Assembly: GCA_037190145.1 (NCBI GenBank)
Contig: JBBCJU010000008.1
Location: 1-64,000, forward strand
Reading direction: 5' to 3'
Length of the DNA stretch: 64,000 nt
Source of the DNA: 55-13 sp037190145
GTDB lineage: Bacteria; Armatimonadota; Fimbriimonadia; Fimbriimonadales; Fimbriimonadaceae
Positions within the stretch are counted from its first letter, which is position 1. Every line of letters starts with the position of its first letter. Position numbers and translations under genes: made by a program. This document shows, piece by piece, positions 1-7,707 of this stretch. The notes under the pieces were generated by a model. It saw only the letters and a list, made by a program, of their open reading frames with translations, did no database searches and was not told the DNA's origin.

Positions 1-334
1 CAAACCAGGTGTCCGGAATACCCAATCCCGGTAACCTCGAAATGGGGTAGGCCGACCAAAGCCTCTGAATTGAACACAATCTTTCACCTCAATGAAGTTG
101 TGCCAGAAGAGGTTGCCTGACCCCAACAATGATCTAGAGCCAGGGCACAGAGAAGCCATAAACTGAGATTACAGAGGTCTTCCAGCATGAGAACTCAACA
201 TGCCTGTACTTTTTTAGTACGTGAGAAGGGAGACCAGTCAGGCTCAGTGAGGAGTTTACGGTTGAAACTCTTGGGGCGATTTCTCCGATGCTTCCAACTC
301 TAGATTGTTCGAAACCTAGTTTTTATCATGCGCT
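1..334. other. Region without a convincing gene; holds a copy of a repeated hairpin motif
   Basis: This stretch lies downstream of the minus-strand sugar permease. A minus-strand reading frame is open from an ATG at 159 to the window edge (53 codons), but it has no ribosome binding site and no recognisable family. Positions 14-32 form a CCGG...CCGG hairpin whose loop and 3' arm contain CCCAATCCCG (21-30). Nearly the same block recurs in the flagellin leader near 48475-48498. The segment at 32-48 can fold as ACCTC-GAAAT-GGGGT. It could be the leader of an off-window minus-strand gene. The rest shows nothing I recognise. Confidence 0.4.
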
Positions 335-1195
335 TTAATCTGGATTCATGGCTTTGGTCATGATTTTGAATTGAATTGCTGAGAGTAAAAGCACTAGGGC
401 AAAGAGGATGTATGCGACGGCGCTGGCGTAGCCTAGCTGGTACATTCCGAATCCTTGTCTGTACATGTACAAGGCTACAGTTAAGGTTGAATCTGCGGGG
501 CCGCCGTTAGTGAGTATAAAGGTTTGTCCGAAGACTTGTGAGGCGGCGATAACGGACATCACTAGGCAGAACAATGTCGCGGGTTGAATGGCGGGCCAGG
601 AAACAGCCCAGAATCGTCGCCAGGGTCGTGCTCCATCTAGGCTGGCTGCCTCTAACTGCTCCTTTGAAACCCCTTTCAAAGCAGCGAGAAACACCAACAT
701 ATTGCCGCCGGCTCCCCACCAGATGCTCATTAGTACAATGCTTGGCATGGCCCATGCAGGGCTCCCTAGCCATTGAGTTTTGGTTCCCAGATAATAGTTT
801 AGAAGGCCGCTTTCCGATGAGTAAAGCCATCGCCAAAGGATCGCTGTAACCGAGATTGAGAGCACTACTGGAATGTAAAAGCAAACACTGTAGAGAGCCG
901 TTCCCTTGTAGTTTTGGTTAAGTCCTATTGCCATCAGCAAGGAGACTAAGTTACCAATAGGGACGGCTAGAACCACGAAGTAGCCAGTGCGGACCAGTGA
1001 GTGCAGAAACAGATCGTCGCCGAAGGCTCTGGAGTAGTTTGACAAGCCAACAAACGAAACATCCTTGCTGAGGATGTGCCAGTTATGCAGACTAATCCAT
1101 AGGCCATAGATGAGTGGGCCGAGGACAAAGACTACGAAAAGCAAGGCGTACGGTAGCAGGAAAAGAGTGGCTGTCCAACCCTGCCGTTGCTTCAT
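335..1195 (-). CDS. Carbohydrate ABC transporter permease, MalF/LacF type
   Basis: Inner-membrane subunit (286 residues) of a sugar importer. Six hydrophobic segments are visible. The cytoplasmic EAA loop, which contacts the ATPase, lies at residues 182-188 (EAASLDG). Length and order fit the CUT1 family (MalF, UgpA, LacF). Its start overlaps the stop of the upstream binding-protein gene by four bases (ATGA), so the two are probably translationally coupled. The matching MalG-type partner is on the opposite strand at 5792-6628. No ATPase gene is nearby, so a shared MsmX-like ATPase encoded elsewhere is likely. The substrate is inferred to be an arabino- or xylo-oligosaccharide from the two GH43 neighbours. 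Confidence 0.93.
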   Translation of the reverse strand: MKQRQGWTATLFLLPYALLFVVFVLGPLIYGLWISLHNWHILSKDVSFVGLSNYSRAFGDDLFLHSLVRTGYFVVLAVPIGNLVSLLMAIGLNQNYKGTALYSVCFYIPVVLSISVTAILWRWLYSSESGLLNYYLGTKTQWLGSPAWAMPSIVLMSIWWGAGGNMLVFLAALKGVSKEQLEAASLDGARPWRRFWAVSWPAIQPATLFCLVMSVIAASQVFGQTFILTNGGPADSTLTVALYMYRQGFGMYQLGYASAVAYILFALVLLLSAIQFKIMTKAMNPD

Positions 1196-2433
1196 TGCCT
1201 CTCCAGAATATTGTTAATTCTTCGGCTTGCAGTTGCAAGGGCTTGCTTCGCAGGTTGAGTCTGATTAAGAATGGCCTCGAAAGCGGAGTCCCCGAAAGTG
1301 GCCACGAGGTTATAGTTCACGCTCTGCGGTTCAAATACGACGTAATCTAGTTGTTTCGCAAACTCTGATTGCACTGTCAACTTTCTAAATCGATCCGTTT
1401 CAAGGATCGACTTCCGAACGGGAACCTGACCGCCTTCTGCCCAGATGATGCTGTTCTCACTCAGATAACGAATGAATTCCCATGCGGCTTCCCGTTTTTT
1501 ATCGGACAGTCCAGACGGCATCGTAAGTAGGTGAGAACCTGCCCAAACGGCTTTCTTGGGGCCGAACTGCGGAACGGGTGCCGCTGCGAATCGAAGATCT
1601 TTCTGCTTGGTGAGCGAAGTCATCATATAGACTCCCTCCATGGCCATAGCGACTTTTCCTGTTTGGAATCCAAGCCAAGCATCTTGACCCTCCGGTCGAG
1701 GGGCAAGCCCTGAGTGGATGATGTCTAGCATGCATTTCATAGCGTTCTCGGCTTCTGAAGTAGACATGCCAGAACGAGTCAGGTCTTCACTTAGGAGACT
1801 GGTTCCAAACTGGTTTAGGAAGCAATAGCTGTTCGAGTGAAGCCAAGTGTAAGCAAATCCCCATTGGTCGGGTCGACCATCCCCATTCTTATCGATCGTT
1901 AGTTTCCGAGCTACATCCTTAAATTCGGCCAGATTGGTAGGCGGAGCCTTGATACCCGCCTTCTCGAACAAATCCAAATTATAGTAGAGGCCAAGGGGGT
2001 GGCAGTCTAAGGGAATAGCCATCTGCTTTCCTTGCCAAAACGTAGCTTCCCAAGGGGTTTTGACAAACTCCTCTCCATCCATGCCATCACGCTGCACTAA
2101 GTCATCGATACCGGCCAACACTCCGTGACTAGCAAACTCTGGAAATCGATTGACGTGGAGAACAAACACTTCCGGTGCCCCACCAAACGCTAAGCCTAAA
2201 GTGACTTTGTCATAGAATGTTCCCCAGGGAATAATTTGCATCCTAGCACGGATTTTCCCTTTGTGCTCACGGTTGAAATCGGCAACGATCTTCTCCATTT
2301 GCTGGCCGTCAGGGCCGGAGAAACCATTCCAAAAGTTAACTTCAATTTCACCCTCTTCAACTTGGGGCACCGTCTTGCATCCTGTGATCAACAGGGCAAT
2401 TAAGGCGATAAAAGTTCGGATAAAAGGCGTCAT
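1192..2433 (-). CDS. Extracellular sugar-binding lipoprotein of ABC transporter
   Basis: Solute-binding protein family 1 (413 residues). A lipobox LITGC places the lipidated cysteine at residue 19, so the mature protein should be membrane-anchored and present sugar to the permease. The body has the usual family features: an early NFWNGFSGPDG strand, aromatic-rich hinge regions, and a WAGSHLLTMPSG segment near residue 290. It sits between a GH43 glycosidase (upstream, 13-base gap) and the permease (downstream, 4-base overlap), forming one minus-strand operon of glycosidase, binding protein and permease. Specificity cannot be read from sequence alone. Confidence 0.93.
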   Translation of the reverse strand: MTPFIRTFIALIALLITGCKTVPQVEEGEIEVNFWNGFSGPDGQQMEKIVADFNREHKGKIRARMQIIPWGTFYDKVTLGLAFGGAPEVFVLHVNRFPEFASHGVLAGIDDLVQRDGMDGEEFVKTPWEATFWQGKQMAIPLDCHPLGLYYNLDLFEKAGIKAPPTNLAEFKDVARKLTIDKNGDGRPDQWGFAYTWLHSNSYCFLNQFGTSLLSEDLTRSGMSTSEAENAMKCMLDIIHSGLAPRPEGQDAWLGFQTGKVAMAMEGVYMMTSLTKQKDLRFAAAPVPQFGPKKAVWAGSHLLTMPSGLSDKKREAAWEFIRYLSENSIIWAEGGQVPVRKSILETDRFRKLTVQSEFAKQLDYVVFEPQSVNYNLVATFGDSAFEAILNQTQPAKQALATASRRINNILERQ

Positions 2434-2446
2434 TACCTTAGCTTTT

Positions 2447-3433
2447 CTAAATCAACGGACGTTCTCGGTCTGTTGGTCCGTTGCATCTTGGTCCGTCGTC
2501 GGTCCAGCAAATAGGGTCAATCCTCATCAGCCGAGCCGTTTGAGCAGCGTCCCAGCCGTGATAGATAATGTACAGAGTTTCGCTTAAACCTGCCGTTGCG
2601 AGTGAGTTGTGCCCAGGGCCTAACACCTTTTCCGGTACTGTCCTTAGAACACGAGGAACTTCCTTCGTATCATTTTCATAGGGACCTAACGGGTGGTCTG
2701 CGGTTACGTAATCCACGCCGTAAGTTTCATTTTGCCAATTGCCTCCGCTGTAGAAGCAGAAGATTCGGTTCTCGCGCGAGGTTACGGATGGGCCTTCCAA
2801 TGTGTGCCAGTCGAAGTGCCCGTTATAAATGGGCCGGTTTCTTTCAAATCGCTGCCAGTCAGAAGTGGCCCGGGCCACCACTTTCGGGGTACCGGCTAAA
2901 GTCGTCATATCTATAAGCCGATCCACAACGAGTCCCGTTCCTGGGCGATCACCCTCTAGAAAATCTGTCGCATAGAAGAGAAACCAGTTACCGTCGGAGT
3001 GCTGGTAAGGGCTTGCATCAATGCAGAAAGGATTTTCTGCTGGTGTTAGTCGAGCTGCATCTTTGTAAGGGCCAGTTGGGCTGTCAGACACCGCGACTCG
3101 AATCTGATGCCCTTTGTCTCCCACCCCTACTGAATAGTAGAGATAGAAAAAGCCCTCAGCCATAGCCACTTCTGGCGCCCAGAAAGTTTTGCCAATGAAC
3201 TCAACTGGGGTCTCGAGTGCGGCCCCTACCCGCTCCCAATTGACTAAATCTTGAGATCTGAGCAAAGGGAATTGAAAGTGAGATAGATCAGTCGGGAGCG
3301 GCCCGGTTCCGATGGCGTAGTAATAACCAAGATGCTGGAATACGAACGGGTCGGCAAAGTACTCCGGATACACAGGGTTTGTATAAGTTGGACCTGATGT
3401 TTTTCGGTCGAGGTGGTCCATTGCTATTGCCAT
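2447..3433 (-). CDS. Glycoside hydrolase family 43, cytoplasmic
   Basis: 328-residue five-bladed beta-propeller enzyme of family GH43 (arabinanases, arabinofuranosidases, xylosidases). The family acidic triad can be placed: Asp28 in FADPF (base), Asp139 in CIDASPY (pKa modulator) and Glu213 in LEGPSV (general acid). WAPEV near residues 85-89 is another family hallmark. No signal peptide is seen, so it probably acts in the cytoplasm on oligosaccharides brought in by the adjacent transporter. It is the first gene of the minus-strand operon and is divergent from the ArsR-type regulator, with about 85 bases between starts. A second in-frame ATG lies four codons in. Confidence 0.92.
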   Translation of the reverse strand: MAIAMDHLDRKTSGPTYTNPVYPEYFADPFVFQHLGYYYAIGTGPLPTDLSHFQFPLLRSQDLVNWERVGAALETPVEFIGKTFWAPEVAMAEGFFYLYYSVGVGDKGHQIRVAVSDSPTGPYKDAARLTPAENPFCIDASPYQHSDGNWFLFYATDFLEGDRPGTGLVVDRLIDMTTLAGTPKVVARATSDWQRFERNRPIYNGHFDWHTLEGPSVTSRENRIFCFYSGGNWQNETYGVDYVTADHPLGPYENDTKEVPRVLRTVPEKVLGPGHNSLATAGLSETLYIIYHGWDAAQTARLMRIDPICWTDDGPRCNGPTDRERPLI

Positions 3434-3517
3434 TTCTAATTTAATCTTCTCAACGATGTTTTTATTTTCGAATAACCATCACGGTTGTGTTATATTATAT
3501 CCACGAGTTCGGCAAAA
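3434..3517. promoter_or_regulatory. Divergent promoter region of the sugar operons
   Basis: 84 bases separate the minus-strand GH43 start from the ATG of the ArsR-type regulator. The region is AT-rich. It contains AACC-atcac-GGTT (3475-3487) and an AT-rich block TATATTATAT (3491-3500) that can serve as a -10 element for the regulator or as part of an ArsR-type dyad. No single operator is certain; control of both directions by the regulator is an inference from the layout. Confidence 0.4.
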
Positions 3518-4513
3518 ATGGCAGAAGAACTTAAATCGCACCTCATTCAAGTTAGAGACGGATCAACCGCAGGCATTTTTAAGGCCTTGGGGTCGGAGGT
3601 GCGTCTAGAGATCCTTGCTCTGTTAGCCGACCGAGACCGAAATATTAACGAAATTGGGATGGCTTTGAACCTATCTCAACCTGCAGTGTCCAAGCATGTG
3701 CAGGTGTTAGAGCAAGCCGGTCTAGTCCTGAGTGAATACATGCCGGGTGCTCAGGGGATGCAAAAACGTTGTCGCCTTCACTTTGAGCAGATGCTGGTTG
3801 CCTTTGAAGGAACTGGTTTTTCAGAAGAGCGCACGGAAGAGATTTCCATGCCTGTTGGGTTATATAGTCTGGCCAATCCTACACCTCAATGTGGTTTGGC
3901 TAATCGGGACAAGATCATCGGTTTTCTGGACATCCCTCAATCGTTCTACGCACCGGAGCGAGCTACCGCAGAAATCTTATGGATGTCGGCGGGATTTGTT
4001 GAGTATGTCTTTCCGAATACCTTGCCAAGTACGGTTGAAATTCTAAGGCTTGAGCTGATCATGGAAGCTTGTTCGGAAGCTCCTAATTACAATCATAGTT
4101 GGCCAAGCGACATTACCGTTTGGGTGAATGGACTGGAGATAGGGACATGGACGAGCCCGGGTGATTTTGGAGCCAAGCGCGGCCTTCTAAATCCCAGTTG
4201 GTGGATCGATCACATGACCCAGTATGGGGCCCTTAAGATTTGGTCGGTCGATAGTGAGGGGTCTGCTCTAGACGGTACGCCTGTATCTAATGTAAATCTT
4301 GCGAAGACCAAGGTTGTGCCCAATGAGCCGGTCACGATTCGCATTGGAGTTAAGCCAGACGCCGCGCACCCGGGTGGGTTCAACTTATTTGGGAAGGGTT
4401 TTGGCAACTATGCTCAAGACCTAGTCATGCGGCTTCACTATTTGATGCCTCGCGAGAATCAGCCCACGGGCGTGGGTAGATCCCACCGCTCGGTGGAAGA
4501 AGGTGGGCAGTGA
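3518..4513 (+). CDS. ArsR-type transcriptional regulator with large C-terminal sensor-like domain
   Basis: 331 residues from the ATG at 3518; a TTG 11 codons earlier is less likely. Residues about 15-85 form an ArsR winged helix: FKALGSEVRLEILALLAD, then the recognition helix LNLSQPAVSKHVQVLEQAGLV. No metal-binding Cys/His set is seen. The remaining roughly 200 residues are a beta-rich domain with EACSEAP, WPSDITVWVNG, GTWTSPGDFG and NLFGKGFGNY. I recall this combination next to glycosidase and sugar-transport genes in Firmicutes such as Paenibacillus, but its ligand is not known to me. It stands divergent from the GH43-transporter operon and heads the plus-strand unit, so sugar-responsive control of both is a fair inference. 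Confidence 0.85.
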   Translation: MAEELKSHLIQVRDGSTAGIFKALGSEVRLEILALLADRDRNINEIGMALNLSQPAVSKHVQVLEQAGLVLSEYMPGAQGMQKRCRLHFEQMLVAFEGTGFSEERTEEISMPVGLYSLANPTPQCGLANRDKIIGFLDIPQSFYAPERATAEILWMSAGFVEYVFPNTLPSTVEILRLELIMEACSEAPNYNHSWPSDITVWVNGLEIGTWTSPGDFGAKRGLLNPSWWIDHMTQYGALKIWSVDSEGSALDGTPVSNVNLAKTKVVPNEPVTIRIGVKPDAAHPGGFNLFGKGFGNYAQDLVMRLHYLMPRENQPTGVGRSHRSVEEGGQ

Positions 4514-4626
4514 TGCTCGCCGCCAAGATTTTTATTCCTTTATCATTGTCGTTCGTCTCGTACCCGCGCATTGGGCTCGGGGACTCCCCGGTTCAACGTG
4601 GGCCAGTTATTTAGCGGAGAAGCATC

Positions 4627-5523
4627 ATGAAACGTAGTGGTTTCACTCTTATCGAACTCCTTGTCGTTATAGCCATCATCGCTATTCTTGCGGCAATCTT
4701 ATTCCCTGTCTTTGCACAGGCTAAAAAGGCGGCTAAGAAAGCTAGCGATCTTAGCAATGTTAAACAGCTCTCGCTCGCTGCTGTGATGTACAGCGGTGAC
4801 TACGACGACATCTTTGTCGCTAATGGTGAAGGGATGCTCCCATCTGGACTCAACAACTGGGACCCGATGCAGCCATTTACTGGGCAGGGCAATTTCTACG
4901 GCACCAACTATGGCGCAGGTGCTGGCGGTAACCCGCCTAATCAGGCTCCACTAGGGTTCATGGATCCGGGTGCTGTTCAGAACTGGGGACGTGAAACTTT
5001 CCCATATGTGAAAAGCATGGATATGTTTGTGAGCCCAGGCGCATCGAATGACTCCGATGCTAAGTGGGCTCCCGTGGCTAACAACTCACGGGCGGGCAAA
5101 ACAAGCTATGTATTCAACGGGTGTGCTAGCCGTGTTTCTCAAACATCGTTTGCGAGACCTGCGGAGATTGTGACCTTCCAAAACCGTGCGACAACGGTTA
5201 AAGAAGCAATCGTTTCGCCTCGTCGAAACTACTTCACCGATGGAGCTTTGCATGCCAATGATGCTGACCTTGGATGGGTTGGGTTTAACTTTAGCAAGGG
5301 AGCAAACTACGGTTTTGCCGACGGTCATGCAAAGTTCTTGCGTCGCAAGGGTCTAAAGTCTAAGAATCTCGGCTACTGGGAGTGGGTGAATATGTCCAGT
5401 AGGGGAAATGCGTGGGTCAATCCCGCCACGAATCCAACCATGGACAGTGATCCCGAGCTCGGTCAAAACTACTGGGGCACTTGGGGCAATTTTGATGTGA
5501 CTCAAGAGTGGCAGGGCGGCTAG
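4627..5523 (+). CDS. Prepilin-type protein with N-terminal methylation signature and C-terminal DG motif
   Basis: 298 residues. A short basic leader, MKRSG, precedes the prepilin peptidase site and the hydrophobic helix FTLIELLVVIAIIAILAAIL, with the conserved Glu at +5. FPVFAQAKKAAKK follows, typical of Armatimonadota and Planctomycetes pseudopilins of the DUF1559 kind. Near the end, GANYGFADGHAKFL is the DG motif that names the H-X9-DG class. The ATG follows GGAGAAGCATC, a usable ribosome site. The gene lies between an ArsR regulator and a tiny lipoprotein inside a sugar-use locus. Such proteins are thought to be exported pseudopilins; their exact job is unknown. Confidence 0.9.
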   Translation: MKRSGFTLIELLVVIAIIAILAAILFPVFAQAKKAAKKASDLSNVKQLSLAAVMYSGDYDDIFVANGEGMLPSGLNNWDPMQPFTGQGNFYGTNYGAGAGGNPPNQAPLGFMDPGAVQNWGRETFPYVKSMDMFVSPGASNDSDAKWAPVANNSRAGKTSYVFNGCASRVSQTSFARPAEIVTFQNRATTVKEAIVSPRRNYFTDGALHANDADLGWVGFNFSKGANYGFADGHAKFLRRKGLKSKNLGYWEWVNMSSRGNAWVNPATNPTMDSDPELGQNYWGTWGNFDVTQEWQGG

Positions 5524-5541
5524 TCCTTTCTGAATACAATT

Positions 5542-5569
5542 GGTTAGCAGGCGTTACCGTCTGCTAGCC
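5542..5569 (+). terminator. Hairpin after prepilin gene
   Basis: GGTTAGCAGGC pairs with GTCTGCTAGCC (11 pairs, two of them G-T) around a six-base loop and is followed by a pyrimidine-rich GTCTTTCC. It sits 19 bases past the prepilin stop and could terminate or attenuate transcription before the lipoprotein gene. Confidence 0.5.
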
Positions 5570-5594
5570 GTCTTTCCTAATCCTCTATCCTGAT

Positions 5595-5777
5595 ATGAAG
5601 AAAAATTACAAAAACATTCTGTTTGGGCTTTTTGTTACCGCAATGCTTGGGGCTGTGGTCGGATGCAGTACAGATGAGAATCCGGTTACTCCCGAGAAGA
5701 TGTCTGATATGAGAAAAAAAGAAGCAGAGGAGCGAGCGAACTTTAATCCGGATATGTCGAGCAAACCCGGCGGATAA
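5595..5777 (+). CDS. Small lipoprotein, 60 residues
   Basis: A basic start (MKKNYKN) and a hydrophobic stretch end in a lipobox-like VVGC at residue 24, followed by a short, charged, probably disordered tail rich in Glu, Lys and Asn (PEKMSDMRKKEAEER). Lipidation and membrane anchoring are predicted. It matches no family I can name. It follows the prepilin gene by 71 bases and precedes the MalG-type permease by 14. The unit at 11647-11829 also pairs a prepilin with a 60-residue lipoprotein of similar layout, so the pairing looks functional. Confidence 0.75.
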   Translation: MKKNYKNILFGLFVTAMLGAVVGCSTDENPVTPEKMSDMRKKEAEERANFNPDMSSKPGG

Positions 5778-5791
5778 TTGAGAACTCCACT

Positions 5792-6628
5792 GTGATTGCT
5801 ACTAGTAAGCTCAACCGATGGTTTTGGCAAATCGTTTTAACGATTGCCGCCATTGCCATGGTTGCTCCGATTGTGTGGATGTTCTCCACTGCTCTCAAGC
5901 CGGAGAGTGAGGTTCTAAGTGCGGTTCCTCGGTGGATTCCAGAGAACCCAACCGTTGAGAACTTTCAAGAACTTGCCAATCGGTCAAGTGAGTTTCCGAT
6001 TGGTCGGTGGTTTGCGAATTCTATTGGTATTTCTCTAACCGTCACATTTGTTGTTTTGGTTGTCACCAGCATGGCCGCATTTGCGTTCTCTCGACTTCGT
6101 TTTCGTGGACGAGATCGTTTATTCATGATTGCGGTTTCCACGCTCATGATTCCTGCGCAAGTGAGCCTTATCCCCGTTTTCTTGATTGTTCAGAAACTGG
6201 GTTGGTTCAATACTTACCCCGGCTTAATTGTTCCCGCTCTTGCGAGCACTTTTGGAGTGTTTCTGCTTCGGCAATTCTTTATCACTATTCCTGCAGAACT
6301 AGAGGAAGCCGCCACGATAGATGGAGCTTCCATTTCAACGATTTTTTGGAGGGTCATTTTGCCACTAGGGAAGCCTGCGCTGGCGACTTTGGCAATCTTT
6401 ACTTTCCTAGGTTCTTGGAATGATTTTGTGTGGCCTCTGATCATCTCTAACGATGTAGAGATGCGGACACTGCCGGTAGGGTTAACCATCTTCCAAGGTC
6501 GGTTTACCACTGAGTACGGCATTACGATGGCTGCTGCGGCAATCGCTACCGTACCGGTGCTTATCGCCTATCTATTCTTCCGTCGTCGGATAACAGATGG
6601 CATTGCCCTCACGGGGCTGAAAGGATAA
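5792..6628 (+). CDS. Carbohydrate ABC transporter permease, MalG/LacG type
   Basis: 278 residues, six membrane segments, GTG start. The EAA loop (EEAATIDGASISTIFWRVILPLG, about residues 171-193) and the GSWNDFVWPL segment identify the second permease of a CUT1 sugar importer. It should pair with the MalF-type permease at 335-1195 and the binding protein at 1192-2433, although it is transcribed the other way. It is followed two bases later by a second GH43, so permease and glycosidase are co-transcribed. Confidence 0.93.
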   Translation: MIATSKLNRWFWQIVLTIAAIAMVAPIVWMFSTALKPESEVLSAVPRWIPENPTVENFQELANRSSEFPIGRWFANSIGISLTVTFVVLVVTSMAAFAFSRLRFRGRDRLFMIAVSTLMIPAQVSLIPVFLIVQKLGWFNTYPGLIVPALASTFGVFLLRQFFITIPAELEEAATIDGASISTIFWRVILPLGKPALATLAIFTFLGSWNDFVWPLIISNDVEMRTLPVGLTIFQGRFTTEYGITMAAAAIATVPVLIAYLFFRRRITDGIALTGLKG

Positions 6629-6630
6629 CA

Positions 6631-7602
6631 ATGATTACAACGGTTCTCTTTGCAACTTTGATTTCTACTTCAGGCAAGGCCGAGTTTGCAAATCCGGTTT
6701 GGGGTCGGGATTTCCCAGACCCTTACATTGTCCAAGATGGCAAGACCTTCTTTGCTTTTGCTACTCATAACTCATCGGCAGGGTTTCAGATCATGAGCTC
6801 GGAGGACCTAGTGAATTGGAAGCACCTGGGCGGTGTCAATGTGCCGGATTGGTCAGACGGCCAGCTATGGGCCCCAGAAGTTTATAAGTGGAAAGGCAAG
6901 TGGTACATGTTCTATTCGGCGCGAGATCGACAAAGCCGAAAGAGGGATTTGGCTGTATCTGTTGCAGATAGCCCCAAAGGTCCGTACAAGTTTGTGGCGA
7001 AGCTGATTCCTGGTGAAAGTGAAAACCCCGGAACAGATGGCAATGGTGCCATTGATCCCAATATATACGTGGAAAAAGGCAAGCCGTATTTGCTATACGT
7101 CCGCGAAGCTCGACCTAGATCAATCAAGATGGTGGAGTTAACACCAGACTTCACAAAGACCGTGGGTAGCCCTAAGGTGTTGATCGGCACGGATCGAGAA
7201 GTCGAAAAAGGAGTTCTTGATGCTCCAACACTCATCAAACATCAGGGCGCTTACTGGTTGTTCTATTCAAGCGGATGGTTCCAGTCTTACAAGCGAGATG
7301 CCTGCTATCAGGTGTGGGCCGCTAAATCCTCGTCCCTAATGGGGGCCTACGCAAAACCGGAAGAACCTATTTTGAAAACGAAGGAGGGCGAGACCTATCT
7401 GCCAGGGCACCAACATGTTTTCAAACTGGCCAGTGGTGAATGGTGGATGGCCTACCACGCATGGGATTCTCAGAAGGAACCCCTCTATAATCAAAATTCG
7501 ACGGGTCGAACTTTGAGAATTGACCCTCTCAAGTGGACAACCTCTGGTCCGAGTATGGAAGGTCCGACGATAAAAGCTATTGCTCAACCTCGGATCAAGT
7601 AG
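6631..7602 (+). CDS. Glycoside hydrolase family 43, probably exported
   Basis: 323 residues. The N-terminus has a weak hydrophobic stretch (MITTVLFATLISTSGKAEFA) that may be a signal peptide. Asp30 in DFPDPYIV and Asp142 in AIDPNIY fit the GH43 base and modulator, and LWAPEVY is at about 79-85. At the general-acid position, where GH43 enzymes usually have Glu in EGP or EAP, this protein reads LDAPTL with Asp197. The segment AYWLFYSSGW that follows supports that alignment. It has AAAGGA upstream of the ATG and is co-transcribed with the permease. Likely an arabinan- or xylan-type side-chain enzyme; activity needs testing because of the Asp. Confidence 0.88.
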   Translation: MITTVLFATLISTSGKAEFANPVWGRDFPDPYIVQDGKTFFAFATHNSSAGFQIMSSEDLVNWKHLGGVNVPDWSDGQLWAPEVYKWKGKWYMFYSARDRQSRKRDLAVSVADSPKGPYKFVAKLIPGESENPGTDGNGAIDPNIYVEKGKPYLLYVREARPRSIKMVELTPDFTKTVGSPKVLIGTDREVEKGVLDAPTLIKHQGAYWLFYSSGWFQSYKRDACYQVWAAKSSSLMGAYAKPEEPILKTKEGETYLPGHQHVFKLASGEWWMAYHAWDSQKEPLYNQNSTGRTLRIDPLKWTTSGPSMEGPTIKAIAQPRIK

Positions 7603-7707
7603 CTCTAAGAACCAATTTGTGGTGGATCAGCATAGCGATTTCATGTTGATGTAGTATTCATAAATGCGCTCGGGCTCCAAGGTTTGTGACCTCTTGCGAT
7701 TACGATC

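Noticed and set aside
1..70. Cyclic di-GMP-I riboswitch at the window start
   Set aside because: CAAACC and CAAAGCC resemble its core, but they are about 50 bases apart with other stems between, and the second half of the aptamer is absent.
1..159. Minus-strand frame open to the window edge (53 codons from ATG 159)
   Set aside because: No ribosome site, no family resemblance, and it crosses a motif repeated elsewhere in non-coding DNA; it could still be the end of a real gene only if it continues off the window.
439..6910. Extra repressor operators with GGTACAT (for example near 439 and 6901)
   Set aside because: These lie inside coding sequence (permease, GH43), encode conserved residues and lack the palindromic partner, so chance is likely.
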